The notes: generated by a model not told the origin, from the sequence alone. Counted from the first letter of the stretch, positions 42,176-50,600 are shown. The stretch is 64,000 bases of DNA from Pseudomonas putida (GCF_002025705.1 NZ_CP018846.1:5943501-6007500); one strand, 5' to 3'. Numbers and translations are program-made.

Positions 42176-42601
42176 TGGCTTGGCGCCGAGGATGATGTGC
42201 GACGCCTTGATCAGCGCGGTGGCTTTCACGCCGGGGGCCAGGCCAAGCTCCTGCACGGCTTCGCGGGTGACAATGGAAAACACCTCGGTGCCGCCTGCCA
42301 GCTTGAGGACCACTTCGGCGTTCACAGCGCCGTCGCCTACCCGTACCACTTCACCTTCCAGGGCGTTGCGGGCCGAAAGCCGGTAGCCGTCGGCATCGGT
42401 CATCAGCACCACCCAAGGTGCCTTGACCAGGGCCACGGCCTGTTTGCCGACATTGATATTGAGGTTATGCAGGCTGGCCATGGTGACCACCGCCACCAGT
42501 TTCTCGCTGCCAGCCAGGGTCAGTTCGACCTCGGCATTCACTGCGCCGGGCTGCACGGCGCTGACGGTACCTTCAAAGACGTTGCGGGCACTGACTTTCA
42601 T
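42173..42601 (-). CDS. molybdenum-pterin/molybdate-binding protein with two TOBE (Mop) domains
   Basis: This 142-residue cytoplasmic molbindin is built from two tandem Mop domains. The repeats begin MKVSARNVFEGTVSAVQPGA and RLSARNALEGEVVRVGDGA, each followed by NAEVxLxLAG. Such proteins store or buffer molybdate. The start ATG at 42601 has GGAG in the leader (AAGGAG). It lies upstream of no molybdate transporter here; its neighbour on the same strand is ubiK, 23 bases upstream, so it may share that transcript. Confidence 0.9.
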   Translation of the reverse strand: MKVSARNVFEGTVSAVQPGAVNAEVELTLAGSEKLVAVVTMASLHNLNINVGKQAVALVKAPWVVLMTDADGYRLSARNALEGEVVRVGDGAVNAEVVLKLAGGTEVFSIVTREAVQELGLAPGVKATALIKASHIILGAKP

Positions 42602-42624
42602 GGTGAGGCACTCCTTATCGATTG

Positions 42625-42888
42625 TTATTCCTGCGCAGCTGGTGCCATCCGGGCTTCCAGCTCGGCGACTTGCTTCTCCAGGGCCTCGAGGCGGGCACGG
42701 GTGCGTGCCAGCACGACCATCTGGCTGTCGAACTCTTCACGGCTGACCAGGTCCAGCTTGCTGAAGGCGCCTTGCATGAGCACCTTGAACTGGCTTTCCA
42801 GTTCGGCGCGGGGCTGGGCGGTATCGCTGCTGAACAGGCGCGAGGCCTGGTCGCTCAGGGCGTCGAGAAGGGCTTTGGGCGCGAGCAT
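42625..42888 (-). CDS. ubiK: ubiquinone biosynthesis accessory factor UbiK (YqiC/BMFP)
   Basis: This 87-residue protein of the BMFP family assists the Ubi biosynthesis complex. It reads MLAPKALLDALSDQASRLF, then a coiled-coil tail REEFDSQMVVLARTRARLEA and LEKQVAELEAR. The start at 42888 gives the usual family length; a 51-residue in-frame extension runs into the NtrC/glnK promoter region and is non-coding in appearance. It is divergent from glnK, as in P. aeruginosa. Its ribosome site is weak. Confidence 0.9.
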   Translation of the reverse strand: MLAPKALLDALSDQASRLFSSDTAQPRAELESQFKVLMQGAFSKLDLVSREEFDSQMVVLARTRARLEALEKQVAELEARMAPAAQE

Positions 42889-42998
42889 GTCGGGCTGTCC
42901 ACTGATAATGAGAAATGGCTCGCAGTGTAGCACGGGGCAAAGCTGCACTTTTGACCTCAGGCAGTTGCACATTTTTCGAGCAGTGCTGCAGGTCGCTG

Positions 42999-43015
42999 CG
43001 CACCGAAGTTGTGCA
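42999..43015. promoter_or_regulatory. NtrC-binding-site-like dyad
   Basis: CGCACCGAAGTTGTGCA matches 11 of 14 fixed positions of the NtrC consensus TGCACCA-N3-TGGTGCA. It lies 75 bases upstream of the sigma-54 promoter, a normal enhancer distance. Confidence 0.6.
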
Positions 43016-43089
43016 TGTTCGCCATGCTGGCGACTGGCCAATCCTGACTAATTCACATAACTCGCTGTTTTCCGGTGGTTTAACGGAAC

Positions 43090-43105
43090 TGGCAAGGTTT
43101 CTGCA
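43090..43105 (+). promoter_or_regulatory. sigma-54 promoter of glnK-amtB
   Basis: TGGCAAGGTTTCTGCA has the GG (-24) and GC (-12) doublets with the required 10-base gap and nearly all other consensus bases (TGGCAC-N5-TTGCA). Nitrogen-limitation control by NtrC is expected. Confidence 0.75.
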
Positions 43106-43264
43106 AAGACCTGTACGAGCCATGCACTGATGCAGTTCCTTGTGACCAGGCAGTGCGCACGCGGAGCCGGATGCCGACGACGCGTTACAAAGCCAACCGC
43201 TGCGCTTAGACTTGAGACGGGTTTGTTTTCCTGGGGCAAGTCCACCAAATCGGGAGAGAGTTTC

Positions 43265-43603
43265 ATGAAGCTAGTCACAGCCATCATCAAGCCGTTCAAG
43301 CTGGACGACGTGCGCGAGTCGCTGTCGGAAATCGGCGTGCAGGGCATTACCGTCACCGAAGTCAAAGGTTTCGGCCGGCAGAAGGGCCACACCGAGCTGT
43401 ATCGCGGCGCGGAGTACGTGGTCGACTTCCTGCCCAAAGTGAAGATCGACGTCGCCATCGACGACAAGGACCTTGATCGAGTGATCGAAGCCATCACCAA
43501 GGCGGCCAACACCGGCAAGATCGGTGACGGCAAGATCTTCGTGGTGAATCTGGAGCAGGCGATCCGCATCCGTACCGGCGAAACCGATACCGACGCGATC
43601 TAA
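43265..43603 (+). CDS. glnK: nitrogen regulatory protein P-II (GlnK)
   Basis: This trimeric 112-residue signal protein senses 2-oxoglutarate and ATP/ADP and is uridylylated by GlnD under nitrogen shortage. The T-loop reads KGFGRQKGHTELYRGAEYVV, with the modified Tyr at residue 51. KIGDGKIFV and the C-terminal RIRTGETDTDAI complete the P-II signatures. ATG 43265 gives the family length, with GGGAGAG upstream. It precedes amtB by 48 bases; GlnK binds and blocks the AmtB channel when ammonium is plentiful. Confidence 0.96.
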   Translation: MKLVTAIIKPFKLDDVRESLSEIGVQGITVTEVKGFGRQKGHTELYRGAEYVVDFLPKVKIDVAIDDKDLDRVIEAITKAANTGKIGDGKIFVVNLEQAIRIRTGETDTDAI

Positions 43604-43651
43604 GCGCCGAAAAAAAGCCTCACCAAACCCAACGCCCCAGGAGAAAACAAC

Positions 43652-44986
43652 ATGACTCTGCGTAAGATCGCAGGGCTAGGAGCCCTATTGTCCCTCGTAA
43701 TGCCCGGGCTGGCCCTGGCAGAGGAAGCAGCTGCCCCAGCGCTGAACTCCGGCGACACCGCCTGGATGCTCACCTCGACAGCGCTGGTGCTGTTCATGAC
43801 CATTCCGGGTCTGGCCTTGTTCTACGGCGGCATGGTGCGTTCCAAGAACGTGCTGTCGGTGATGATGCAGTGCTTTGCCATCACTGGCCTGATCAGCATT
43901 CTCTGGGTCATTTATGGCTACAGCATGGCCTTCGATACCGCCGGTATGGAAAAGGGCGTGCTCAACTTCAATTCCTTCGTAGGCGGGTTCTCCAAGGCGT
44001 TCCTCAGCGGCGTCACGCCAGCGAACCTGACCTCGGCTACCGCACTGTTCCCAGAAGCCGTGTTCATCACCTTCCAGATGACCTTCGCCATCATCACCCC
44101 GGCGCTGATCGTCGGTGCCTTTGCCGAACGCATGAAGTTCTCGGCGATGCTGGTGTTCATGGGTATCTGGTTCACCCTGGTCTATGCACCGATCGCGCAC
44201 ATGGTCTGGAGCGGTGACGGCGCGCTGATGTGGGACTGGGGCGTGCTCGACTTCGCTGGCGGCACCGTGGTGCACATCAACGCCGGTATCGCAGGCCTGG
44301 TCTGCTGCCTGGTACTGGGCAAGCGCAAAGGCTACCCGACCACCCCGATGGCCCCGCACAACCTGGGCTACACCCTTATGGGCGCGGCCATGCTGTGGAT
44401 CGGCTGGTTCGGCTTCAACGCCGGCTCCGCCGCTGCGGCCAACGGCACTGCGGGTATGGCCATGCTGGTGACCCAGATCGCGACCGCAGCCGCTGCACTG
44501 GGCTGGATGTTCGCCGAGTGGATCTTCCACGGCAAGCCAAGCGCCCTGGGCATCGCCTCGGGTGTGGTCGCCGGCCTGGTCGCCATCACGCCGGCCGCTG
44601 GTACCGTGGGCCCGATGGGCGCCCTGGTAATCGGCCTGGCCTCGGGCGTGATCTGCTACTTCTGCGCCACCACCCTCAAGCGCAAGCTGGGTTATGACGA
44701 CTCCCTCGACGCCTTTGGCGTGCACGGTGTCGGCGGCATCATCGGTGCCATGCTCACCGGCGTGTTCGCGGCACCAGCCCTGGGCGGCTTCGGCGCGGTA
44801 ACCGATATTGGTGCCCAGGTCTGGATCCAGGCCAAGGGCGTGATCTTCACCGTGGCCTACACCGCCATCGTCACCTACGTGATCCTCAAGGTGCTGGATG
44901 TGGTGATGGGCCTGCGGGTCAACGAAGAAGAAGAGTCGGTCGGCCTCGACCTGGCTCAGCACAACGAACGCGGCTACAACCTGTAA
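43652..44986 (+). CDS. amtB: ammonium transporter AmtB
   Basis: This 444-residue inner-membrane ammonium channel begins with a cleavable signal (GLGALLSLVMPGLALA, then EEAA). Eleven helices follow. The signature FYGGMVRSKNVLSVMMQCF, the pore histidines in GTVVHINAGIAGLV and FGVHGVGGIIGAMLTG, and the C-terminal RVNEEEESVGLDLAQHNERGY tail that contacts GlnK are all present. The SD is CAGGAG. It is co-transcribed with glnK and ends at a clear terminator. Confidence 0.96.
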   Translation: MTLRKIAGLGALLSLVMPGLALAEEAAAPALNSGDTAWMLTSTALVLFMTIPGLALFYGGMVRSKNVLSVMMQCFAITGLISILWVIYGYSMAFDTAGMEKGVLNFNSFVGGFSKAFLSGVTPANLTSATALFPEAVFITFQMTFAIITPALIVGAFAERMKFSAMLVFMGIWFTLVYAPIAHMVWSGDGALMWDWGVLDFAGGTVVHINAGIAGLVCCLVLGKRKGYPTTPMAPHNLGYTLMGAAMLWIGWFGFNAGSAAAANGTAGMAMLVTQIATAAAALGWMFAEWIFHGKPSALGIASGVVAGLVAITPAAGTVGPMGALVIGLASGVICYFCATTLKRKLGYDDSLDAFGVHGVGGIIGAMLTGVFAAPALGGFGAVTDIGAQVWIQAKGVIFTVAYTAIVTYVILKVLDVVMGLRVNEEEESVGLDLAQHNERGYNL

Positions 44987-45005
44987 CTGCGACGCTGGAA
45001 AAACT

Positions 45006-45030
45006 TGCCCGGTTCGCCGGGCATTTTTTT
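45006..45030 (+). terminator. rho-independent terminator after amtB
   Basis: TGCCCGG-TTCG-CCGGGCA has a stable UUCG tetraloop and is followed by seven T residues, 20 bases after the stop. Confidence 0.92.
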
Positions 45031-45414
45031 GCCTGTTATTTGCCTTTTCCCGCAGTGCAAACGGTTTATCACTCACGTTCGCGACGTAGGCCAAAAACTT
45101 ACAAGCTGTAGGGCGTTTATGGTGCTTTGCTTTTTCCACGGGCGCGCTAGAATGCGCGCCAAAGGGTGTTTGACGAGTAGTCCACACGCTTTACCAGCCT
45201 TTGCTAGGCTTGCCAGTAGCGTGTGGCCAGCAGGGTTCAAGGATTTGTCAGGTCCTGCCAGGAGCAGGGCCTGCTGGGTGCCGCCTCCCATCAGGAGCGC
45301 TGACCCAAGGGCAGTGGCCTAACCCACGGCCAGTTGAATTTTCACTGGTGCCTGCCGGTCTACGGCTGCACTGGTCTATAACTAACCTGCTTTTCGCAAG
45401 TCATGAGGTAGAAC
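45031..45414. other. gap upstream of sutA with structured sequence
   Basis: About 380 bases without a recognisable protein gene. A -10-like TAGAAT (45148-45153) is framed by GGCGCGC and GCGCGCC. Downstream, CCACACGCT and AGCGTGTGG (45182-45190 and 45218-45226) pair exactly and enclose an inner AGCCT/AGGCT stem. A second -10-like TATAAC stands near 45376. This could be a long sutA leader or a separate small RNA. Confidence 0.5.
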
Positions 45415-45744
45415 ATGAGCGACGACGATCTGGAAAATGATGACCTCGAAGTAGGCGACGAAGACGAGGCTGATGAGGGCCTCGAAGCGGCGGCTGACGA
45501 TGGTGCGGAAGATGCTGGCGATGACGACAGCAGCCCGGCACCGGCTGCCAAGGGCAAATCCAAGGCCGCTATCTCGGTAGACGAGATGCCGAGCATGGAA
45601 GCCAAGCAGAAGGAGCGTGATGCCCTGGCCAAGGCGATGGAAGAGTTCCTTTCGCGCGGTGGCAAGGTGCAGGAAGTCGAGGCCAACGTGGTCGCCGACC
45701 CGCCCAAGAAGCCGGACAACAAGTACGGCAGCCGCCCTATCTGA
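45415..45744 (+). CDS. sutA: RNA-polymerase-binding survival regulator SutA
   Basis: This 109-residue, very acidic protein binds RNA polymerase and raises transcription of ribosomal and housekeeping genes during slow growth, as shown in P. aeruginosa. The N-terminal 45 residues are mostly Asp, Glu, Ala and Gly (MSDDDLENDDLEVGDEDEAD). The central helix EAKQKERDALAKAMEEFLSRGG and the tail PPKKPDNKYGSRPI are the conserved parts. The SD is GAGGT. The position after glnK-amtB is as in P. aeruginosa, and it has its own terminator. Confidence 0.9.
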   Translation: MSDDDLENDDLEVGDEDEADEGLEAAADDGAEDAGDDDSSPAPAAKGKSKAAISVDEMPSMEAKQKERDALAKAMEEFLSRGGKVQEVEANVVADPPKKPDNKYGSRPI

Positions 45745-45755
45745 GTGGCTGAATA

Positions 45756-45787
45756 CAAAAGAGCCCGCCGTCGCTGCGGGCTTTTTT
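45756..45787 (+). terminator. rho-independent terminator after sutA
   Basis: AAAAGAGCCCGC-CGTCGCT-GCGGGCTTTTTT is a strong stem with flanking A and T runs, so it could act in both directions. Confidence 0.9.
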
Positions 45788-45811
45788 GTGCCCGTTCAGG
45801 TTGGCGCGGTC

Positions 45812-45957
45812 CCTGTAGGCGCGGCCTTGCCGGGGCGCCGGACCGGTCGGAAAGGGCGGCGGAGCCGCCCCTGGCATTGGTGGTGTGTATCAATTGCTGG
45901 GGCCGCTGTGCGGCCCTTTCCGACCGGTCCGGCGCCCCGGCAAGGCCGCTCCTGCAA
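45812..45957. repeat. divergent REP-like pair with GGACCGGTCGG core
   Basis: Inverted arms (45815-45856 and 45914-45955) share REP flanks (GCGGCCTTGCCGGGGCGCC) but carry GGACCGGTCGGAAAGGG where other copies have GTGTCGCGAAAGGG. It is the only copy of this variant in the window. Confidence 0.8.
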
Positions 45958-45959
45958 AG

Positions 45960-46655
45960 TCAGCGCCAGCTGGTCAGAATGTCGGGCAGCTGAGAGAGGC
46001 GTTGAATCTCTGCATCCGGCGCCCGGTCGCCAGCCCAGGCCTTGCCCTGTGGGTTGAACCACACCGCCCGCAACCCGGCGCGTTGGGCCCCGGCGATGTC
46101 GTCGCCCGGGTGATCACCGACATGCACCGCTGCACCGGCTTCAACTTCACCGCGCTTGAGGGCCTCCATGAATGGCGCCGGGTCGGGCTTGCCGATGCCC
46201 AGGTCCTCCGCGCACAGGGCAAAGCGGAAGTAGTCGGCCAGCCCCAGGCGGCGTATATCGGCATTGCCGTTGGTGACCACGCCCAGGATGTAGTGATGGC
46301 GCAGGATCTCCAGCACCGGTTGCACCTCGGGGAACACTTCGATCTTGTGGCGGGCGTGCAGGAACACCTCGAAGCCTTCGTTGGCCAGCTCCTGTGCCTG
46401 CTTGTCGCTGTAGCCGACCTCTTCGAGGGCGTGGAACAGCACACGCCGGCGCAGGGCACTGATGCGGTGCTTGAGGCCCGGTTCGGCCTGCACCAGGCGT
46501 TCGCGAATGGCGAACAGGTGTTCAACCGGCACGCCGCCGAGGATGGGGGCGTTGGCTTCGAGCCAGTCGCGCAGCACGACCTCGGCGCTGGCAATCACGG
46601 GCGCGGTGTCCCACAGGGTGTCGTCGAGGTCGAAGGTGATCAGCTTGATGCTCAT
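45960..46655 (-). CDS. yigB: HAD-superfamily phosphatase (YigB-like)
   Basis: This 231-residue cytoplasmic phosphatase shows the four HAD motifs: DLDDTLWDT (nucleophile Asp near residue 9), VVTNGN, the Lys of LGIGKPDPAPF, and HVGDHPGDDIAGA. E. coli YigB dephosphorylates a flavin-biosynthesis intermediate and FMN; the same gene order (dapF, yigA/DUF484, xerC, yigB) supports orthology. The start overlaps the xerC stop by four bases. It is the last gene of the lptM-to-yigB transcript. Confidence 0.88.
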   Translation of the reverse strand: MSIKLITFDLDDTLWDTAPVIASAEVVLRDWLEANAPILGGVPVEHLFAIRERLVQAEPGLKHRISALRRRVLFHALEEVGYSDKQAQELANEGFEVFLHARHKIEVFPEVQPVLEILRHHYILGVVTNGNADIRRLGLADYFRFALCAEDLGIGKPDPAPFMEALKRGEVEAGAAVHVGDHPGDDIAGAQRAGLRAVWFNPQGKAWAGDRAPDAEIQRLSQLPDILTSWR

Positions 46656-47551
46656 GAGTCTGTGCCTTTGCTGCGTTTGGCCCGAGGGTGGGCGCTGTCG
46701 TACACCGCGGCCAGGTGCTGGAAGTCCAGGTGGGTGTAGATCTGCGTGGTGCTGATGTCGGCATGGCCGAGCATTTCCTGCACCGCGCGCAGGTCCTGGG
46801 ACGATTCCAGCACATGGCTGGCGAAGGAATGGCGAAGCATGTGCGGGTGCAGGTGCTGGCCCAATTCGCGCTCGCCGGCTGCCTTGACCCGCATCTGGAT
46901 GGCCCGCGGGCTCATGCGGTTGCCCTGGCGGGTGATGAACACCGCGCTGTCACGTGGGCCGCCGATGCCGCGCAGCTTGAACCAGGCCTGCAAGGCCTCG
47001 CGTGCCTTGCGGCCGACCGGTAGCACGCGGGTCTTGCTGCCCTTGCCGAGCACCTGCACCAGGCCAGCGGCCAGGTCGAGCTGTTCGAGGTCGAGGTTGT
47101 TCAGCTCGGACAGGCGCAGGCCGGAGGAATAGAACAGTTCGAGGATGGCCTGGTCGCGGCGGGCGATGAAGTCGTCGTCAACGCCACCCTCCAGCAGTTG
47201 CAGGGCGCGGTCGGTGTCCAGCACCTTGGGTAACCGGCGCTCGCCCTTGGGCGCACTCAGGCCGCTGGCCGGGTCGTGCTGGCACAGGCCTTCGCGGTTG
47301 AGGTAGCGGTACAGGCCGCGCACCGCTGACAGCAGCCGCGCCAGGCTGCGCGAGGACTGCCCTTGGTGGTGCTGGCGAGCGATCAGCTGGCGCAGCTGCT
47401 GGATCTGCAGCGCGCCCCATCCGGCGATGCCCTGGTTGTTGCAGTATTCGATGACCTTGTCGAGGTCGCGGCGGTAGGCCAGCAGGGTGTGTTCCGACAC
47501 CTGGCGCTCGTTGCGCAGGTGTGCGCAATAAGCCTCCAGCTGGCGTTCCAT
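46652..47551 (-). CDS. xerC: tyrosine recombinase XerC
   Basis: This 299-residue site-specific recombinase acts with XerD at dif to resolve chromosome dimers. The N-terminal SAM-like domain (HTLLAYRRDLDKVIEYC) is followed by the catalytic domain with Arg in SSGLRLSELNNL, the HMLRHSFASHVL box, His in LGHADISTTQIYTHLD and nucleophile Tyr272. It overlaps yigB by four bases and DUF484 by one base. The order matches that of E. coli and P. aeruginosa. Confidence 0.95.
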   Translation of the reverse strand: MERQLEAYCAHLRNERQVSEHTLLAYRRDLDKVIEYCNNQGIAGWGALQIQQLRQLIARQHHQGQSSRSLARLLSAVRGLYRYLNREGLCQHDPASGLSAPKGERRLPKVLDTDRALQLLEGGVDDDFIARRDQAILELFYSSGLRLSELNNLDLEQLDLAAGLVQVLGKGSKTRVLPVGRKAREALQAWFKLRGIGGPRDSAVFITRQGNRMSPRAIQMRVKAAGERELGQHLHPHMLRHSFASHVLESSQDLRAVQEMLGHADISTTQIYTHLDFQHLAAVYDSAHPRAKRSKGTDS

Positions 47552-48255
47552 CAGCGCACCGGACGCAGGGTCTGGGTCACGCGTGGCACCACGCGGCCGA
47601 GCACTTCGGCGATGTAGCCGAGGAACAAGGTGCCGACGCTGCTCTTGTAGTGCTGCGGGTCACGGCTGCCGATTGCCAGCACGCCATGCAGCCCTTGGTA
47701 TTCGAGGGCTGCAACGGCACTGGAGCCGACTTCCTGCTGCTGCTCCTTGCCAAACAGGAAGGCCAGTTCGTGCTCGCGCAGGTTGCCGCTGACGGTCTTG
47801 CCGCCTCCAAGCAGGCCGCCGATGGCTTGCTGGGCTTCGGCATTGCTCACCCAGCGGCCGACAGGCGCTGCGTTGTCGCCGAACAGGATCAAGCTGACGA
47901 AAGGCACCTGGAATTCCTGGCGAAGGCTGTCTTCGACGGCCATCACCACTTCTTCCAGGCTGCCAGCATCGAGCAGGTCGAGGATCAGCCGGCGCGTCTT
48001 GTCGAACAGCCGGTCGTTGTCACGGGCCACGTCCATCAGTTGCGACAAGCGATGGCGCATCTCGATGTTGCGGTCGCGCAGCAGCTTGAGCTGGCGCTCC
48101 ACCAGCGACACGCTGTCGCCGCGCTGGTGGGGGATGCGTTGCTCGATCAGCAGTTCGTCGTGCTCGGCGAAGAAGGTGGGGTGGGCGCGCAGATAGGCGA
48201 CCACCGCTTCGGCATCGAGCTCATCGGGCTGCTGGGGTACTGGCTGATCGGTCAT
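47551..48255 (-). CDS. DUF484 (GAF-like) protein
   Basis: This 234-residue protein of unassigned function is conserved between dapF and xerC in gammaproteobacteria (YigA in E. coli). After an N-terminal helix (AEAVVAYLRAHPTFFAEHDELL) comes VSLVERQLKLLRDRNIEMRHRL, a coiled coil, and a GAF-type domain (FVSLILFGDN, GSSAVAALEYQGLHGVLAIG, LGYIAEVLGRVVPR). The start is ATG 48255, 13 bases after the dapF stop. A ligand has not been established. Confidence 0.9.
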   Translation of the reverse strand: MTDQPVPQQPDELDAEAVVAYLRAHPTFFAEHDELLIEQRIPHQRGDSVSLVERQLKLLRDRNIEMRHRLSQLMDVARDNDRLFDKTRRLILDLLDAGSLEEVVMAVEDSLRQEFQVPFVSLILFGDNAAPVGRWVSNAEAQQAIGGLLGGGKTVSGNLREHELAFLFGKEQQQEVGSSAVAALEYQGLHGVLAIGSRDPQHYKSSVGTLFLGYIAEVLGRVVPRVTQTLRPVR

Positions 48256-48268
48256 GGCGGTTACTCGC

Positions 48269-49099
48269 TTAGAGACGAACCTGTCCTTCGAAGACGCGTA
48301 CGGCTGGGCCAGTCATCAACACGGGCTTGCCGGGGCCGGCCCATTCGATGTGCAGGCGGCCACCCGGCAGGTCGAGGGTCACCGGAGAGTCCATCCAGCC
48401 CTGGCTGATGGCGGCCACGGCAGCGGCGCAAGCGCCGGTGCCACAGGCCTGGGTCTCGCCAGCGCCACGTTCCCATACCCGCAGGTTGGCACGATGGCGG
48501 TCGATGACCTGGAGGAAACCGGCATTCACCCGCTGCGGAAAGCGCGGGTGGTTTTCGATTTTCGGGCCCAACTCATGGACCGGCGCGGTGTGCACGTCAT
48601 CGACACGCAGTACGGCATGCGGGTTACCCATGGACACGGCGGCAATCGAATGCACCTGGCCGTCGACTTCCAGTGGGTAGTTCAACGCCTGCTCGTCGGC
48701 AATGAACGGGATTTCTGCCGGGACGAAGCGCGGCGGGCCCATGTCGACGCACACCTGGCCGTCGTTCTGCACGTCCAGCTCGATGATGCCGCCCTTGGTT
48801 TCCACGCGGATGCGTTTCTTCGCGGTCAGGCGCTTGTCCAGCACGAAGCGGGCGAAGCAGCGTGCGCCGTTGCCGCACTGCTCGACCTCGGAACCGTCGG
48901 CGTTGAAGATCCGATAGCGGAAGTCCACTTCCGGGTTGCTCGGCGCCTCGACGATCAGCAGCTGGTCGAAGCCGATACCGGTGTGGCGGTCACCCCATTG
49001 CTTGGCGTGCTTGGGCTGGATGTGCGCGTGCTGGCTGACCAGGTCGAGGACCATGAAGTCGTTGCCCAGCCCATGCATCTTGGTAAAGCGCAGCAGCAT
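48269..49099 (-). CDS. dapF: diaminopimelate epimerase
   Basis: This 276-residue cofactor-independent racemase converts LL- to meso-diaminopimelate for lysine and peptidoglycan. The two catalytic cysteines are C75 in EQCGNGARCFARF and C219 in TQACGTGACAAAV. The start MLLRFTKMHGLGNDF at 49099 gives family length; a longer in-frame extension would overlap lysA. It follows lysA by four bases, so they are translationally linked. LysA then decarboxylates its product. Confidence 0.96.
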   Translation of the reverse strand: MLLRFTKMHGLGNDFMVLDLVSQHAHIQPKHAKQWGDRHTGIGFDQLLIVEAPSNPEVDFRYRIFNADGSEVEQCGNGARCFARFVLDKRLTAKKRIRVETKGGIIELDVQNDGQVCVDMGPPRFVPAEIPFIADEQALNYPLEVDGQVHSIAAVSMGNPHAVLRVDDVHTAPVHELGPKIENHPRFPQRVNAGFLQVIDRHRANLRVWERGAGETQACGTGACAAAVAAISQGWMDSPVTLDLPGGRLHIEWAGPGKPVLMTGPAVRVFEGQVRL

Positions 49100-49103
49100 G
49101 GGG

Positions 49104-50351
49104 TCACTCCGGCAGCAGGCTTTCGCCAGCGTACAGTTCGGCGATGGTCTCGCGGCGGCGGACTTCGAAAGCCTGGTCGCCGTCGACCAGGATTTCCGCG
49201 CAACGGCCACGGGTGTTGTAGTTGGAACTCATGACGAAACCATAGGCGCCCGCCGACTGCACGGCCAGCAGGTCACCTTCGGCCAGGTTCAGCACGCGGT
49301 CCTTGGCGAGGAAGTCGCCGGTTTCGCAGATTGGCCCGACCAGGTCGTAGGCCCGACCTTCGCCGGCACGTGGAGTGACCGCGCTGACACCCATCCAGGC
49401 CTGGTACAGGGCCGGGCGGATCAGGTCGTTCATCGCCGCATCGATGATGGCGAAGTCCTTGTGTTCGGTGTGCTTGAGGTATTCCACGCGGGTCAGCAGG
49501 GCACCGGCGTTGGCCACGATGTAGCGGCCTGGTTCGAATACCAGGGCCAGGTCACGGGTGCCGACGCGTTCACGGATGGCCTTGATGTAGTCGGCCACCA
49601 GTGGCGGCTCTTCGTCGCGATAGCGCACGCCAACGCCGCCGCCCAGGTCCAGGTGGCGCAAGTGGATGCCGCACTCGGCCAGGCGATCGACCAGGGCCAG
49701 CAGGCGGTCGAGGGCATCGAGGAACGGGTCGACGGTGGTCAGCTGCGAGCCGATGTGGCAGTCGACACCGACAACGTCCAGGTTTGGCAGCTGCGCGGCG
49801 CGCACGTAGATGGCTTCGGCATCGGCGATGGCGATACCGAATTTGTTCTCTTTGAGGCCGGTGGAGATATACGGGTGGGTGCCGGCATCGACGTCCGGGT
49901 TCACGCGCAGCGAGATCGGGGCAATTTTGCCCATCTCGGCGGCCACCACTTGCAGGCGCTCGAGCTCGTCGGTGGATTCGACGTTGAAGCAATGTACCCC
50001 GACTTCCAGGGCGCGGCGCATGTCTTCGCGGGTTTTGCCGACCCCGGAGAACACCACGCGATCGGCACGCCCGCCAGCGGCCAGCACACGCTCCAGTTCA
50101 CCGCCGGAAACGATGTCGAAGCCCGCGCCCAGGCGCGCCAGCACGTTCAGCACGCCGAGGTTGGAGTTGGCCTTTACGGCGAAGCAGACCAGGTGCTCGG
50201 TGCCTTGCAGGGCATCGGTGTAGCTGCGGTACTGGGCTTCGATGTGAGCGCGCGAGTAGACGTAGGTGGGGGTGCCAAAACGTTCGGCGATAGCCGAAAG
50301 GGCCACGCCTTCCGCGAACAGTTCACCGTCGCGGTAGTTGAAAGCGTTCAT
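49104..50351 (-). CDS. lysA: diaminopimelate decarboxylase
   Basis: This 415-residue PLP enzyme makes L-lysine from meso-diaminopimelate. It has the alanine-racemase-like barrel with PLP Lys60 (VCFAVKANSN), GGELERVL, the HIGSQLT motif, the glycine-rich LDLGGGVGVRY and EPGRYIVANAG phosphate-binding loops, and the second-domain CETGDFLAKDR with its active-site Cys. It begins nine bases after lptM and is followed at once by dapF. The upstream TATACT at 50601 probably drives the whole run. Confidence 0.96.
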   Translation of the reverse strand: MNAFNYRDGELFAEGVALSAIAERFGTPTYVYSRAHIEAQYRSYTDALQGTEHLVCFAVKANSNLGVLNVLARLGAGFDIVSGGELERVLAAGGRADRVVFSGVGKTREDMRRALEVGVHCFNVESTDELERLQVVAAEMGKIAPISLRVNPDVDAGTHPYISTGLKENKFGIAIADAEAIYVRAAQLPNLDVVGVDCHIGSQLTTVDPFLDALDRLLALVDRLAECGIHLRHLDLGGGVGVRYRDEEPPLVADYIKAIRERVGTRDLALVFEPGRYIVANAGALLTRVEYLKHTEHKDFAIIDAAMNDLIRPALYQAWMGVSAVTPRAGEGRAYDLVGPICETGDFLAKDRVLNLAEGDLLAVQSAGAYGFVMSSNYNTRGRCAEILVDGDQAFEVRRRETIAELYAGESLLPE

Positions 50352-50360
50352 CTGATTTCC

Positions 50361-50564
50361 TTACTGCGCAGGCGTCTGCTCGGGCTGGATTGGCTGCTCT
50401 TCTTGCGGTTGGACCGCAGGAGCGTGCTGGTGCTGGTGCGACTTTTTCGGGCCTTTGCCGTCCTTGCCGTCTTCTGGCAGGTACAGGGGCCCCTTCTGAC
50501 CGCAGGCCGAAACGAGGCAGGCAACCGCGACCAGCGCCGCGAGCGAGGAAATCAGGCGCTTCAT
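50361..50564 (-). CDS. lptM: small LPS-transport lipoprotein LptM (YifL)
   Basis: This 67-residue outer-membrane lipoprotein helps LptD mature and form native disulfides. The signal peptide ends in the lipobox LVSAC with Cys21, followed by GQKGPLYLPED, the conserved segment of LptM. The rest is Pro/Gln/His-rich and disordered. It starts the lysA-dapF transcript. Its place next to cyaY and lysA/dapF is the same as in E. coli. Confidence 0.92.
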   Translation of the reverse strand: MKRLISSLAALVAVACLVSACGQKGPLYLPEDGKDGKGPKKSHQHQHAPAVQPQEEQPIQPEQTPAQ

Positions 50565-50600
50565 GGGTGAAATCCTTTGAAATATGCAGTATTGCGCCCG

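Larger units (their letters stand above)
42889..43264. other. ubiK-glnK intergenic region
   Basis: This 376-base region holds the divergent control signals. It contains an NtrC-type site at 42999-43015, a sigma-54 promoter at 43090-43105, and a leader of about 150 bases before the glnK start. No further gene is supported; an ATG-rich frame beginning at 43130 is only an upstream extension of glnK. Confidence 0.7.

Noticed and set aside
43130..43264. N-terminal extension of glnK by 45 residues
   Set aside because: P-II proteins start at MKLVTAIIKP; the upstream frame lies in the leader behind the sigma-54 promoter and has no matching SD.
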